Source: Streptomyces atratus | Lineage (GTDB): Bacteria > Actinomycetota > Actinomycetes > Streptomycetales > Streptomycetaceae | NCBI RefSeq assembly: GCF_900119365.1 | Contig: NZ_FPJO01000001.1 | Coordinates: 186,001 to 250,000 of the forward strand | Length of the DNA stretch: 64,000 bases | Direction of reading: 5' to 3' | Shown here: in pieces, positions 36,547 through 43,307 of the stretch | Layout of the letters: each line of letters opens with the position of its first letter | Numbering within the stretch: the first letter of the stretch is position 1 | The notes under the pieces: generated by a model | Seen by the model: only the letters and a program-made list of their open reading frames with translations | The model's database searches: none | Told to the model about the DNA's origin: nothing | Position numbers and translations under genes: made by a program

Positions 36547-37988
36547 CGGGGGGTGTTGCCTTCCGCGAGGTCGTTGGCGAGTTGGTTGACGAGGTCGAGG
36601 AGTGTGCGGAGGTGGTCGGGGGTGGTGTGGGGGTTGAGGAGGGTGGCTTTGAGCCAGAGGCGGTTGTCGGTGTGGGCGCGGCCGAGTACGGCTTGGCCGC
36701 GGGTGAGGAGGGTGCGGCGGATGGTGGCGACGGTGGTGTCGTCGGCGTCGGTGGGGCGGAAGAGGACGGTGCTGATGGTGGGGCGGTCGTAGAGGTCGAG
36801 GGTGGGGGTTTTGGCGATGAGGTCGGCGAGGTGGTGGGCGGTGGTGAGGGTGCGGTCGATGAGGTCGGCGATTCCGGTGCGGCCGAGTGCCTGGAGGGTG
36901 ACGGCGATCTTGAGGGCGTCGGGGCGTCGGGTGGTGCGCAGGGAGCGGCCGAGGAGGTCGGGGAGGCCGGCTTCGGTGTCGTCGTCGGCGTTGAGGTAGG
37001 GGGCTTGGTGGTGGAGTGGGTCGAGGTGGTGGCGGTGGGGGACGGCGAGGATGCTTGCGGGGGCGGGTTGCCAGCCGAGTTTGTGCAGGTCGAGGGTGAC
37101 GCTGTGGGCGCGGTCGAGGCCGTGGACCTTGCCTCGGTGGGTGGGGCTGAAGAGGAGGGGGCCGCCGTAGGCGGCGTCGATGTGGAGTTCGGCGCCGTGG
37201 GTGGCGCAGAGGTCGGCGATGTCGGCGAGTGGGTCGATCTGGCCGGTGTCGGTGGTGCCGGCGGTGGCGGTGACGAGGAGGGGGTGGTCGTGTCGGGTGA
37301 GGGCTTCGTCGAGTGCGGCGAGGTCCATGACGCCGGTGGGGGCGGGGATGACAACGGGTTGGGGGAGGCCGAGGAGCCAGGCGGCGCGGGTGATGCTGTG
37401 GTGGGCGTTGGCGGCGCAGATGGTCTGTACGGGGCCGTTGCGTTCGCGGGCGAGGAGGAGGGCGAGTTGGTTGGCTTCGGTGCCGCCGGTGGTGATGAGT
37501 GCGTCGGGGGTGGGTTGGTGGGGGTAGATCTCGGCGGCGAGTGCGGCGGTGGTGTCGGCTTCGAGGGCGGAGGCGGCGGGGGCCTGGTCCCAGGAGTCCA
37601 TGGAGGGGTTGAGGGCGGAGGCGGCGAGGTCCGCTGCGGTGGCGAGGGCGAGGGGTGGGGTGTGGAGGTGGGCGGTGCAGAGGGGGTCGGCGGGGTCTGC
37701 GGCGCCTTCGGTGAGGGCGGTGACGAGGGTGCGCAGGGCGTTGTGGGGGCCGGTGCCGTGGTCGGGGATGAGGGGGTGGGTGGCGGTGCGCATCCGTGGG
37801 GTGACGGCGTCGGGGCCGCCGGCGGGGAGGGGGCCGTCGCGTCGGTGGGCTCCGTCGTGGAGTGCGGTGAGGACGGTGTCGATGAGGGGGCGCAGGGCGG
37901 CGGGGCCGGTGGTGGTTCCGGCGAGGGGTGGGGGTGGGGTGGGCATCGTGGTGGGCCCTTCGGGTGCGCGCGGGGCATGGGTGGACAT
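36543..37988 (-). CDS. PLP-dependent diamine-forming decarboxylase (DesA/DABA type)
   Basis: A 481-residue group II pyridoxal-phosphate decarboxylase. The cofactor features are visible: NPSMDSWDQAPAASALE (about 127-143), TTGGTEANQLALLLAR, the cofactor Asp in HIDAAYGG (Asp271) and the Schiff-base lysine in DLHKLGWQP (Lys303). Relatives decarboxylate lysine, ornithine or 2,4-diaminobutyrate. Coupled to the N-hydroxylase, it should supply an N-hydroxylated diamine for a hydroxamate siderophore or other product. I saw no iron box of the TTAGGTTAGGCTAACCTAA type upstream. An internal ATG at 37946 with a GAAGGG site is an alternative start. It follows the pepN terminator. Confidence 0.88.
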   Translation of the reverse strand: MSTHAPRAPEGPTTMPTPPPPLAGTTTGPAALRPLIDTVLTALHDGAHRRDGPLPAGGPDAVTPRMRTATHPLIPDHGTGPHNALRTLVTALTEGAADPADPLCTAHLHTPPLALATAADLAASALNPSMDSWDQAPAASALEADTTAALAAEIYPHQPTPDALITTGGTEANQLALLLARERNGPVQTICAANAHHSITRAAWLLGLPQPVVIPAPTGVMDLAALDEALTRHDHPLLVTATAGTTDTGQIDPLADIADLCATHGAELHIDAAYGGPLLFSPTHRGKVHGLDRAHSVTLDLHKLGWQPAPASILAVPHRHHLDPLHHQAPYLNADDDTEAGLPDLLGRSLRTTRRPDALKIAVTLQALGRTGIADLIDRTLTTAHHLADLIAKTPTLDLYDRPTISTVLFRPTDADDTTVATIRRTLLTRGQAVLGRAHTDNRLWLKATLLNPHTTPDHLRTLLDLVNQLANDLAEGNTPR

Positions 37989-38119
37989 GCCAGCTTGTCC
38001 GGGTTTCCGGGGGCGCGGCCGGGGAGCCGGGTGAGGTGAACTCGAAAGGGGGACGGGTGGTGGGGTGTGGGGGTGTTGGGGTGGGTTCCGGTGGTATGGG
38101 TGCGGCGGTGGACATGGGT

Positions 38120-38160
38120 GTGCCCGGCGTCCCCCTGTGTGGTGGGGTGGCGCCGGGCAC
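38120..38160 (-). terminator. Terminator of pepN
   Basis: A 10-bp perfect outer stem (38120-38129 with 38151-38160) encloses an inner C-rich/G-rich pairing. It lies 20 bases after the pepN stop on the minus strand and before the decarboxylase gene. Confidence 0.6.
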
Positions 38161-38180
38161 GGGTGGTGCGGTGTTGTGGG

Positions 38181-40685
38181 TCAGTGGGTGTTGCGTACGT
38201 GGAGGGCGCGGCGCAGGTCGTCGATCTGGTCGGTGAGCTTGCGGTGCAGGGCGGGGATGAGGGCCTTGTCGTTGAGGGCTTGTTCGCCGAGGTGGAGGTT
38301 GTCGGTGTCCACGGCGTACGTGGGGAAGGCGTAGCGTCCTGCGGCGTCGGCGATGGCGGGTCCCCGGCGGGCGGCGAGGCGGGTGGCCTCGGGGTAGTAG
38401 CGGGGGACGTATTCGCTTACGAGGTCGGCCTGTTCGGGCTGCCAGAAGCCTTGGGCGGTGGCGGTGAAGAGGTAGTTGGAGAGGCTGTCGTCGTTGAACA
38501 GGGCGTTCCAGGCGGTGGTCTTGGCCTCGGGGGTGGGGAGGGCGGCGCGGCAGCGGGCGGCGCCTTCCTGGCCGGTGGCGCTGGGGTCCTGTTCGAGTTC
38601 GGCGGCGATGGTGGCTTCGTCGGTGGCGCCGAGGACGGCGAGGCGGGTGAGGATGCGCCAGCGCAGTTCGGGGTCGAGTTCGGGTCCGCCGGGGACGGTG
38701 CCGTTGGTGAGCCAGTCCTGGATGGTGTCGGGCTGGGTGGCGGCGTCGATGAGGTGGCGTACGGCGATGAGGCGGAGGCCGGGGTTGTGGCCGTCCTCGG
38801 TGCGGCGGATGAGGTCGCGGCAGAGGGCGGTGAGGGTGGCGAGGGCGGCGGGGCGGTGTTCGGGGGTGAGGTAGCGGCGGGCGATGTGGGTGTCGGCGAA
38901 GGCGAGTACGCCCTGGGCGAGGGCGAGGTCGGTTTCGAGCGGGAGGTGGGTGCGGGCCGCTTCGAGGTAGGTGGTGGGGGCGAGGTCGCCGTCGCGGACC
39001 ATGTCGCGGGCGGTGTTCCAGACGACGGCGCGGGTCAGGGCGTCGGGGATGCCGGAGAGGCCGGTGGCGACGGTTTCCCAGGATTGGGTGTCGAGGCGGA
39101 TCTTGGCGTAGCTGAGGTCGCCGTCGTTGAGGACGAGGAGTGCGGGGCGGCGGCCGGGGCGTGCTTGGGGTGTGCCGTTCTGGGGGACGTCGATCTCGTA
39201 GCGTTCGCGCAGGACGAGCCGGTCGGTGCCGGTGTGGGTGTCCGGGGCGTGGTCGTAGGCGCCGACGGCGATGCGGTGGGGGCGGCTGCCGTTGTGGTGG
39301 ACGCCGAGGGTCCAGGTGCTGTCGGTTTCCTCGATGTGGGAGGTGAGGGTGTCGACTCCGGTGGTGCGCAGCCAGGCTTCGGCCCAGGCGTGGACGTCGC
39401 GGTCGGTGGCCGATGCGAGGTTGTCGATGAAGTCGGCGAGGGTGGCGTTGGCGAATTTGTGGCGGGCGAAGTGGGTGTTGATGCCGGCCAGGAAGTCCTT
39501 CTCGCCGAGCCAGGCGACGAGTTGGCGCAGGGCGGATGCGCCCTTGGCGTAGGAGATGCCGTCGAAGTTGAGCATTGCGGACGCGGTGTCGGGGACGGCG
39601 TCCGGGTCGGGTGCGACGGGGTGGGTGGAGGGGCGCTGGTCGGCGTCGTAGCCCCAGCCCTTGCGGGCGACGCCGAAGTCGACCCAGGTGTCGGTGAAGC
39701 GGGTGGCTTCGGCGAGGGTCTGGTAGCCCATGTATTCGGCGAAGGACTCGTTGAGCCAGATGTCGTCCCACCAGGCGAGGGTGACGAGGTCGCCGAACCA
39801 CATGTGGGCCATTTCGTGGGCGATGACCATGCCGCGGGTCTGGCGTTCGGTGTCGGTGACGGCGGAGCGGTAGATGAACTCGTCGCGGAAGGTGACGAGG
39901 CCGGGGTTCTCCATGGCGCCGGCGTTGAATTCGGGTACGAAGGCCTGGTCGTAGGAGTCGAAGGGGTAGGGCTCGTCGAACTTCTCGTGGAAGCGGTCGA
40001 AGCAGGCCCGGGTGATGTCGAGGATCTCGTCGGCGTCCGTGTCGAGGTGGGGGGCCAGTGAGCGGCGGCAGTGGATGCCGAAGGGCAGTCCGGCGTGTTC
40101 GGTGGTCACGGAGTGCCAGGGGCCGGCGGCGACGGCGACGAGGTAGGTGGAGATCAGCGGGGTGGCGGCCAGGGCCCAGTGGCCGTCGCCGCGGTGTTCG
40201 GCGATGCCGTTGCCGAGGACGGTCCAGCCTTCGGGGGCGGTGACGGTGAGTTCGAAGACGGACTTGAGGTCGGGCTGGTCGAACGCGGCGAAGACGCGCT
40301 GGACGTCTTCCATGAAGAGCTGGGTGTAGACGTATGTCTCGCCGTCGGTCGGGTCGGTGAAGCGGTGCATGCCTTCGCCGGTGCGGGAGTAGCTCATGGC
40401 GGCGTCGATGCGCAGCTCGTGGGTGCCGGGGGTGAGTGCGGTGAGCGGGAAGCGGTTCTCGACGAGGTCGGCGGGGTCGAGGGGTTGTCCGTCGAGGCTG
40501 ATCGAGCGCAGGGTGGCCGGCTTGAGTTCGACGAAGGTGTCTCCGGCCGCGGCTGCGGTGAACTGGATGACGGTGCGGGAGTCGAAGGTCTCCTCCCCCG
40601 CGGTCAGATCGAGGTCGATCGTGTACCGGTGTACGTCGAGGAACTGGGCTCGGGTCTGCGCTTCGTCGCGCGTCAGTACGGACAT
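38181..40685 (-). CDS. pepN: Aminopeptidase N
   Basis: An 834-residue M1 zinc metallopeptidase that removes N-terminal residues from peptides in the cytosol. The exopeptidase motif is FNAGAMENPGLVTF and the zinc site is HEMAHMWFGDLVTLAWWDDIWLNESFAEY, giving HExxH plus the downstream Glu. The N-terminal beta-saddle and the long helical C-terminal domain (ERAP1-like) have the length seen in actinobacterial PepN. A single-gene transcript is likely, given the terminator downstream and an empty region upstream. Confidence 0.96.
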   Translation of the reverse strand: MSVLTRDEAQTRAQFLDVHRYTIDLDLTAGEETFDSRTVIQFTAAAAGDTFVELKPATLRSISLDGQPLDPADLVENRFPLTALTPGTHELRIDAAMSYSRTGEGMHRFTDPTDGETYVYTQLFMEDVQRVFAAFDQPDLKSVFELTVTAPEGWTVLGNGIAEHRGDGHWALAATPLISTYLVAVAAGPWHSVTTEHAGLPFGIHCRRSLAPHLDTDADEILDITRACFDRFHEKFDEPYPFDSYDQAFVPEFNAGAMENPGLVTFRDEFIYRSAVTDTERQTRGMVIAHEMAHMWFGDLVTLAWWDDIWLNESFAEYMGYQTLAEATRFTDTWVDFGVARKGWGYDADQRPSTHPVAPDPDAVPDTASAMLNFDGISYAKGASALRQLVAWLGEKDFLAGINTHFARHKFANATLADFIDNLASATDRDVHAWAEAWLRTTGVDTLTSHIEETDSTWTLGVHHNGSRPHRIAVGAYDHAPDTHTGTDRLVLRERYEIDVPQNGTPQARPGRRPALLVLNDGDLSYAKIRLDTQSWETVATGLSGIPDALTRAVVWNTARDMVRDGDLAPTTYLEAARTHLPLETDLALAQGVLAFADTHIARRYLTPEHRPAALATLTALCRDLIRRTEDGHNPGLRLIAVRHLIDAATQPDTIQDWLTNGTVPGGPELDPELRWRILTRLAVLGATDEATIAAELEQDPSATGQEGAARCRAALPTPEAKTTAWNALFNDDSLSNYLFTATAQGFWQPEQADLVSEYVPRYYPEATRLAARRGPAIADAAGRYAFPTYAVDTDNLHLGEQALNDKALIPALHRKLTDQIDDLRRALHVRNTH

Positions 40686-40773
40686 GCGTCCATGCTGCCG
40701 TACGCGGTGGGCGCGCCGCAGGCGGGTTCTCCCACGGCTGAGTGGTATGGGGTCGGGGGCTCGGAGGGGGCGC

Positions 40774-40875
40774 CTATTTCTGGTCGCCGCGGAAGTTGCG
40801 GTACTCGTCGTTCATGAGGTCCCAGAAGGACCGGTAGCGGACGGCGCCGGGCAGGCAGTGGGCGAGGGCCTGTCT
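40774..40875 (-). pseudogene. Possible 3' remnant of an unknown gene
   Basis: On the minus strand a frame ending at the stop 40776-40774 reads RQALAHCLPGAVRYRSFW then DLMNDEYRNFRGDQK. The residues look protein-like, but no start codon lies upstream before the frame runs into the hairpin element and a stop. The only ATG would give a 13-residue peptide. It may be the 3' end of a gene cut by the element. No family recognised. Confidence 0.3.
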
Positions 40876-40910
40876 GAGTATTCCTTTCGTCGCCCGGAGG
40901 GCGGCTTCGC

Positions 40911-41007
40911 GGCGTCTGGTGCGTGCTCTCGGCGTGCCGGGCGCAGACCCTCGTACTGGATGTACTTGGGTCTACGCCCGGTGCGGCGAGAGTGCGTGCC
41001 AGGCGTC
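40911..41007 (+). repeat. Long imperfect hairpin element
   Basis: The arms 40911-40950 and 40968-41007 pair along 40 positions with a 17-base loop that itself contains GTAC twice. Thirty positions are Watson-Crick; of the other ten, eight become G-U pairs in plus-strand RNA and two are mismatches. The bias to G-U pairs suggests selection on RNA folding rather than on DNA. I recall similar sequences with the GTACTGGATGTAC loop in Streptomyces intergenic regions, which would make it a dispersed repeat. Confidence 0.65.
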
Positions 41008-41099
41008 GCGCCCGGCCCGTTGCAACCGTGCGTGCGGCTGTCGCGTCCCGCGTTGCGGCGGGGCATGCGGCCTCGTGGTGGGCGGGGGTGCCGGAGCGG

Positions 41100-41909
41100 A
41101 TGGGGCGGGTCGTGTTCGGAGCGGTGGCGGGGCGGGGTGGGCGGCGGTGGGTTGTGGGGGTTGTGCCGTGGGGTGTGGCGGCGGGTGCGGTCGCCTGGTG
41201 TCTGGTGGGGAGTTGGCGGGCGGCGCGTCTGGAGAACTATCCCTGGAACGTCTGGACTCCGATCGGTTACGGAGCGGTCAAGGGGGTGTTCCTGGGGCTG
41301 CTGGCGGGTTGGTGTGCCGTGGTGGTGCTCCGGGTCGTCCCGGTGGCCTGGTGGAGGGAGCGCGGCGGGGTCGCGGTGGTGCGGTTCGCGGGGCTCGTCC
41401 TCTCGGGAGGGCTGCTGGGTGGTCTGGTGCCGGGGACCGTCCGGGACTTCATGGGTGAACCGCAGCCTCGGACCCTGTACTACTTCGACGGGCCGAGGCC
41501 GGAATCGGAGTGGTACTGGCGGCCGTTGCTGTCCGAGTGGCTGATGTGCACGGTGCTGCCTGCGCTCGGCTGTGCGGTGCTGCTGGCCGTGGGTGCCCTG
41601 GTGTCCGTCCGGTCCTCGCGTCCTGAGCGGTTCGGCTGGGCGGTGCCGGCCCTGGTGGGGGTGGGTCTGTTGTTCCTGCCCGACTGGGCGGCTTCCGGGG
41701 CGCCCGAACCCGTGGGCAACGGCGATCACGTCAATGAGTCGGCGTCGGCCGGGCTCGTCGTGCTGGCCACGGGGCTCGGGCTGCTGGTGAGTGCCTGGGT
41801 GGTGTGGTGGAGGCGCAGGCCGCGCCGGCCGGTGGGTCCTGCGTCCCCGGGGCTCACGCCTCCCCGTTCGTCGCCGATTCCTCCGCGATCCGTTCGTGGT
41901 GGCGGATGA
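41100..41909 (+). CDS. Membrane protein of unknown function
   Basis: A 269-residue protein with about five hydrophobic segments (residues about 13-33, 52-75, 88-107, 144-165, 178-195, 215-234) and a Pro/Arg-rich tail. Between helices lies a polar, Trp- and Tyr-rich loop (RTLYYFDGPRPESEWYWRPLLSEW) likely outside the membrane. I recognise no family. The start is uncertain: ATG 41100 has GGAG very close, and GTG 41088 is an alternative. The 3' end overlaps the convergent chorismate mutase coding region by about 55 bases. The frame continues upstream into the hairpin element, but codon use there is not convincing. Confidence 0.6.
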   Translation: MGRVVFGAVAGRGGRRWVVGVVPWGVAAGAVAWCLVGSWRAARLENYPWNVWTPIGYGAVKGVFLGLLAGWCAVVVLRVVPVAWWRERGGVAVVRFAGLVLSGGLLGGLVPGTVRDFMGEPQPRTLYYFDGPRPESEWYWRPLLSEWLMCTVLPALGCAVLLAVGALVSVRSSRPERFGWAVPALVGVGLLFLPDWAASGAPEPVGNGDHVNESASAGLVVLATGLGLLVSAWVVWWRRRPRRPVGPASPGLTPPRSSPIPPRSVRGGG

Positions 41910-42180
41910 CCTCCGCCACGATGAAGTTCAGCAGCTTCTCGGCGAAGGCCGGATCCAGGTGTGCGCTCTCCGCCAGCTGCCGCAGCCGGGCGATCTGCCT
42001 GCTCTCGCGGGCCGGGTCGGCCGGGGGGAGCTGGTGGGCGGCCTTGAGGTGGCCGACCTGCTGGGTGCATTTGAAGCGCTCGGCGAGCATATGGACAACA
42101 GCGGCGTCAATGTTGTCGATGCTCTCGCGCAGCCGGGTCAGTTCCGCGTTCACGGACTCGTCGATGTCCCTCGTGGTCAT
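41854..42180 (-). CDS. Chorismate mutase (AroQ class), possible separate start
   Basis: The final 108 residues of the frame above form a full chorismate mutase, which turns chorismate into prephenate for phenylalanine and tyrosine synthesis. The all-helical AroQ pattern is clear: ELTRLRESIDNIDAAVVHMLAERFKCTQQVGHLKAAHQLPPADPARE, with the Arg and Lys residues that hold the substrate carboxylates. ATG at 42180 gives the usual MTTxDIDESVNAEL start of Streptomyces homologues, as I remember them. No clear ribosome site precedes it, so it may be read from within the regulator message or only as part of the fusion. Confidence 0.65.
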   Translation of the reverse strand: MTTRDIDESVNAELTRLRESIDNIDAAVVHMLAERFKCTQQVGHLKAAHQLPPADPARESRQIARLRQLAESAHLDPAFAEKLLNFIVAEVIRHHERIAEESATNGEA

Positions 42181-43086
42181 GGTCAGCGAGCTTAGACCGA
42201 CCGGGCCCAGCGGGGTGATCGTCGGTGGGTTCCCGGGGTCCGGGACCTGGTCGCTCCAGCCGCCCGGTACGTTGCGGCCCTGCTGTTCGCGGAAGCGGAC
42301 CGGTGCGGTGCCGACCCGGCGGGCGAAGAGGCGGGAGAAGTACGCCGGGTCGTCGTAGCCGACGCGTCGGGCGACGGCGGCGACCGGCAGCTCCGTGGCG
42401 GCGAGGAGTTCCTTGGCGCGGCCGAGCCGGATGCCGAGGAGGTAGTCCTTGGGGCTGCACCCGGCGCTCCGCCGTACCGCCGTGCGCAGTTCGGCGGGTG
42501 TCATGCCGTTCCGGGCGGCGTGCTCGGCGACGGACAGTGGCTGGAAGGCGTCGCGGGCGAGGGCCTGGAGTACGGGGTCGCCGTCGGGGCTGACATCGGC
42601 GCGGGCCCGGCGCAGGGCGACGAGGAGTTCGTGGACGGCGGCGCCGGTCTCGACCTCAAGGAGCGGGTTGCCGCGCCGTGCCGCGCGTACGATCCGTCCG
42701 ATCGCGGCGCGGGGGCCCGCCGTGTCGGCGAGCGGGACGAGCGGGCGGTCGGGCTCGATGTAGCCGAGTTCGGTGTAGGTGGCGGTGGCGGGGCCGGTGA
42801 AGTCGACGAAGCTCTCGTCCCAGCCGGTGCCGGGGTCGGCGCCGTAGTGGTGCGGGGTGCCGGGGGTGAGCCAGATCAGGCTGGGCGTGGTGACGGGGAT
42901 CCGGCGGCCGTCGGGTCCGGTGAACCAGCCGCTGCCGGAGTTGATGACGACGGCCACGTGGTGGTCGAGGGTGCGTGGGCCGACGGTGGGCAGCGCGCCG
43001 TGCTGGAGTCCCACGCCCAGGCAGACGAGGCCCAGCCGGTGGTGGAGCGGGCTGGGAGTGAAGAAACGCATCCAGGTGTGGTACAT
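41854..43086 (-). CDS. AraC-family regulator fused in frame to chorismate mutase
   Basis: One open frame of 410 residues. Residues 1-150 are a cupin-like sugar-sensing domain (VGPRTLDHHVAVVINSGSGWFTGPDGR). Residues about 185-285 are an AraC double helix-turn-helix (PLSVAEHAARNGMTPAELRTAVRRSAG and LPVAAVARRVGYDDPAYFSRLFARRVGTAP). After a Pro-rich linker (VPDPGNPPTITPLGPVGLSS), residues 303-410 are a complete AroQ-type chorismate mutase. The regulator part faces a divergent beta-galactosidase and probably controls it. The linker contains a rare CTA codon and looks like former intergenic DNA, so the fusion may come from loss of a stop codon. GGAAGGAAGG precedes the ATG at 43086. Confidence 0.75.
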   Translation of the reverse strand: MYHTWMRFFTPSPLHHRLGLVCLGVGLQHGALPTVGPRTLDHHVAVVINSGSGWFTGPDGRRIPVTTPSLIWLTPGTPHHYGADPGTGWDESFVDFTGPATATYTELGYIEPDRPLVPLADTAGPRAAIGRIVRAARRGNPLLEVETGAAVHELLVALRRARADVSPDGDPVLQALARDAFQPLSVAEHAARNGMTPAELRTAVRRSAGCSPKDYLLGIRLGRAKELLAATELPVAAVARRVGYDDPAYFSRLFARRVGTAPVRFREQQGRNVPGGWSDQVPDPGNPPTITPLGPVGLSSLTMTTRDIDESVNAELTRLRESIDNIDAAVVHMLAERFKCTQQVGHLKAAHQLPPADPARESRQIARLRQLAESAHLDPAFAEKLLNFIVAEVIRHHERIAEESATNGEA

Positions 43087-43117
43087 CGGCCTTCCTTCCT
43101 CCCTTTTTCTCGCATTG

Positions 43118-43153
43118 ATCCGAACAGTTGGTCCGAACAATTGTGTCCAAACA
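43118..43153. promoter_or_regulatory. Three direct repeats, likely AraC operator
   Basis: Three copies of a 9-base unit (ATCCGAACA at 43118, GTCCGAACA at 43131, GTCCAAACA at 43145) lie 13 and 14 bases apart in the gap between the AraC gene and the beta-galactosidase. Tandem direct repeats are the usual binding mode of AraC regulators. Confidence 0.55.
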
Positions 43154-43307
43154 GCAGTGATCTTTGTCCATGGACCGGCAGGACGCCAGGGGGAGAAGCT
43201 GGGACGCAAGATTCCTCCCGGGTTCGCCCGCTCCGTGGTGCGTGCCGTCGTACGGGCCCGGGGCCGTACGGCTCCGGGGACCACACGCACAGGAGAGTAC
43301 GAGCACG

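Larger units (their letters stand above)
40686..41099. other. 414-base region with gene remnant and hairpin element
   Basis: No intact gene is supported. It holds the pepN promoter region, a coding-like minus-strand fragment ending at 40774 and a long imperfect hairpin at 40911-41007, described separately. Confidence 0.5.

Noticed and set aside
37989..38119. Iron box before the decarboxylase-hydroxylase operon
   Set aside because: I looked for a TTAGGTTAGGCTAACCTAA-like palindrome and found none; the region is G-rich with no such dyad.
35128..39801. A 1557-codon minus-strand frame spanning pepN, the decarboxylase and the N-hydroxylase
   Set aside because: Only the last 472 codons match a protein family; the rest is Pro/Arg/His-rich shadow of the other two genes.
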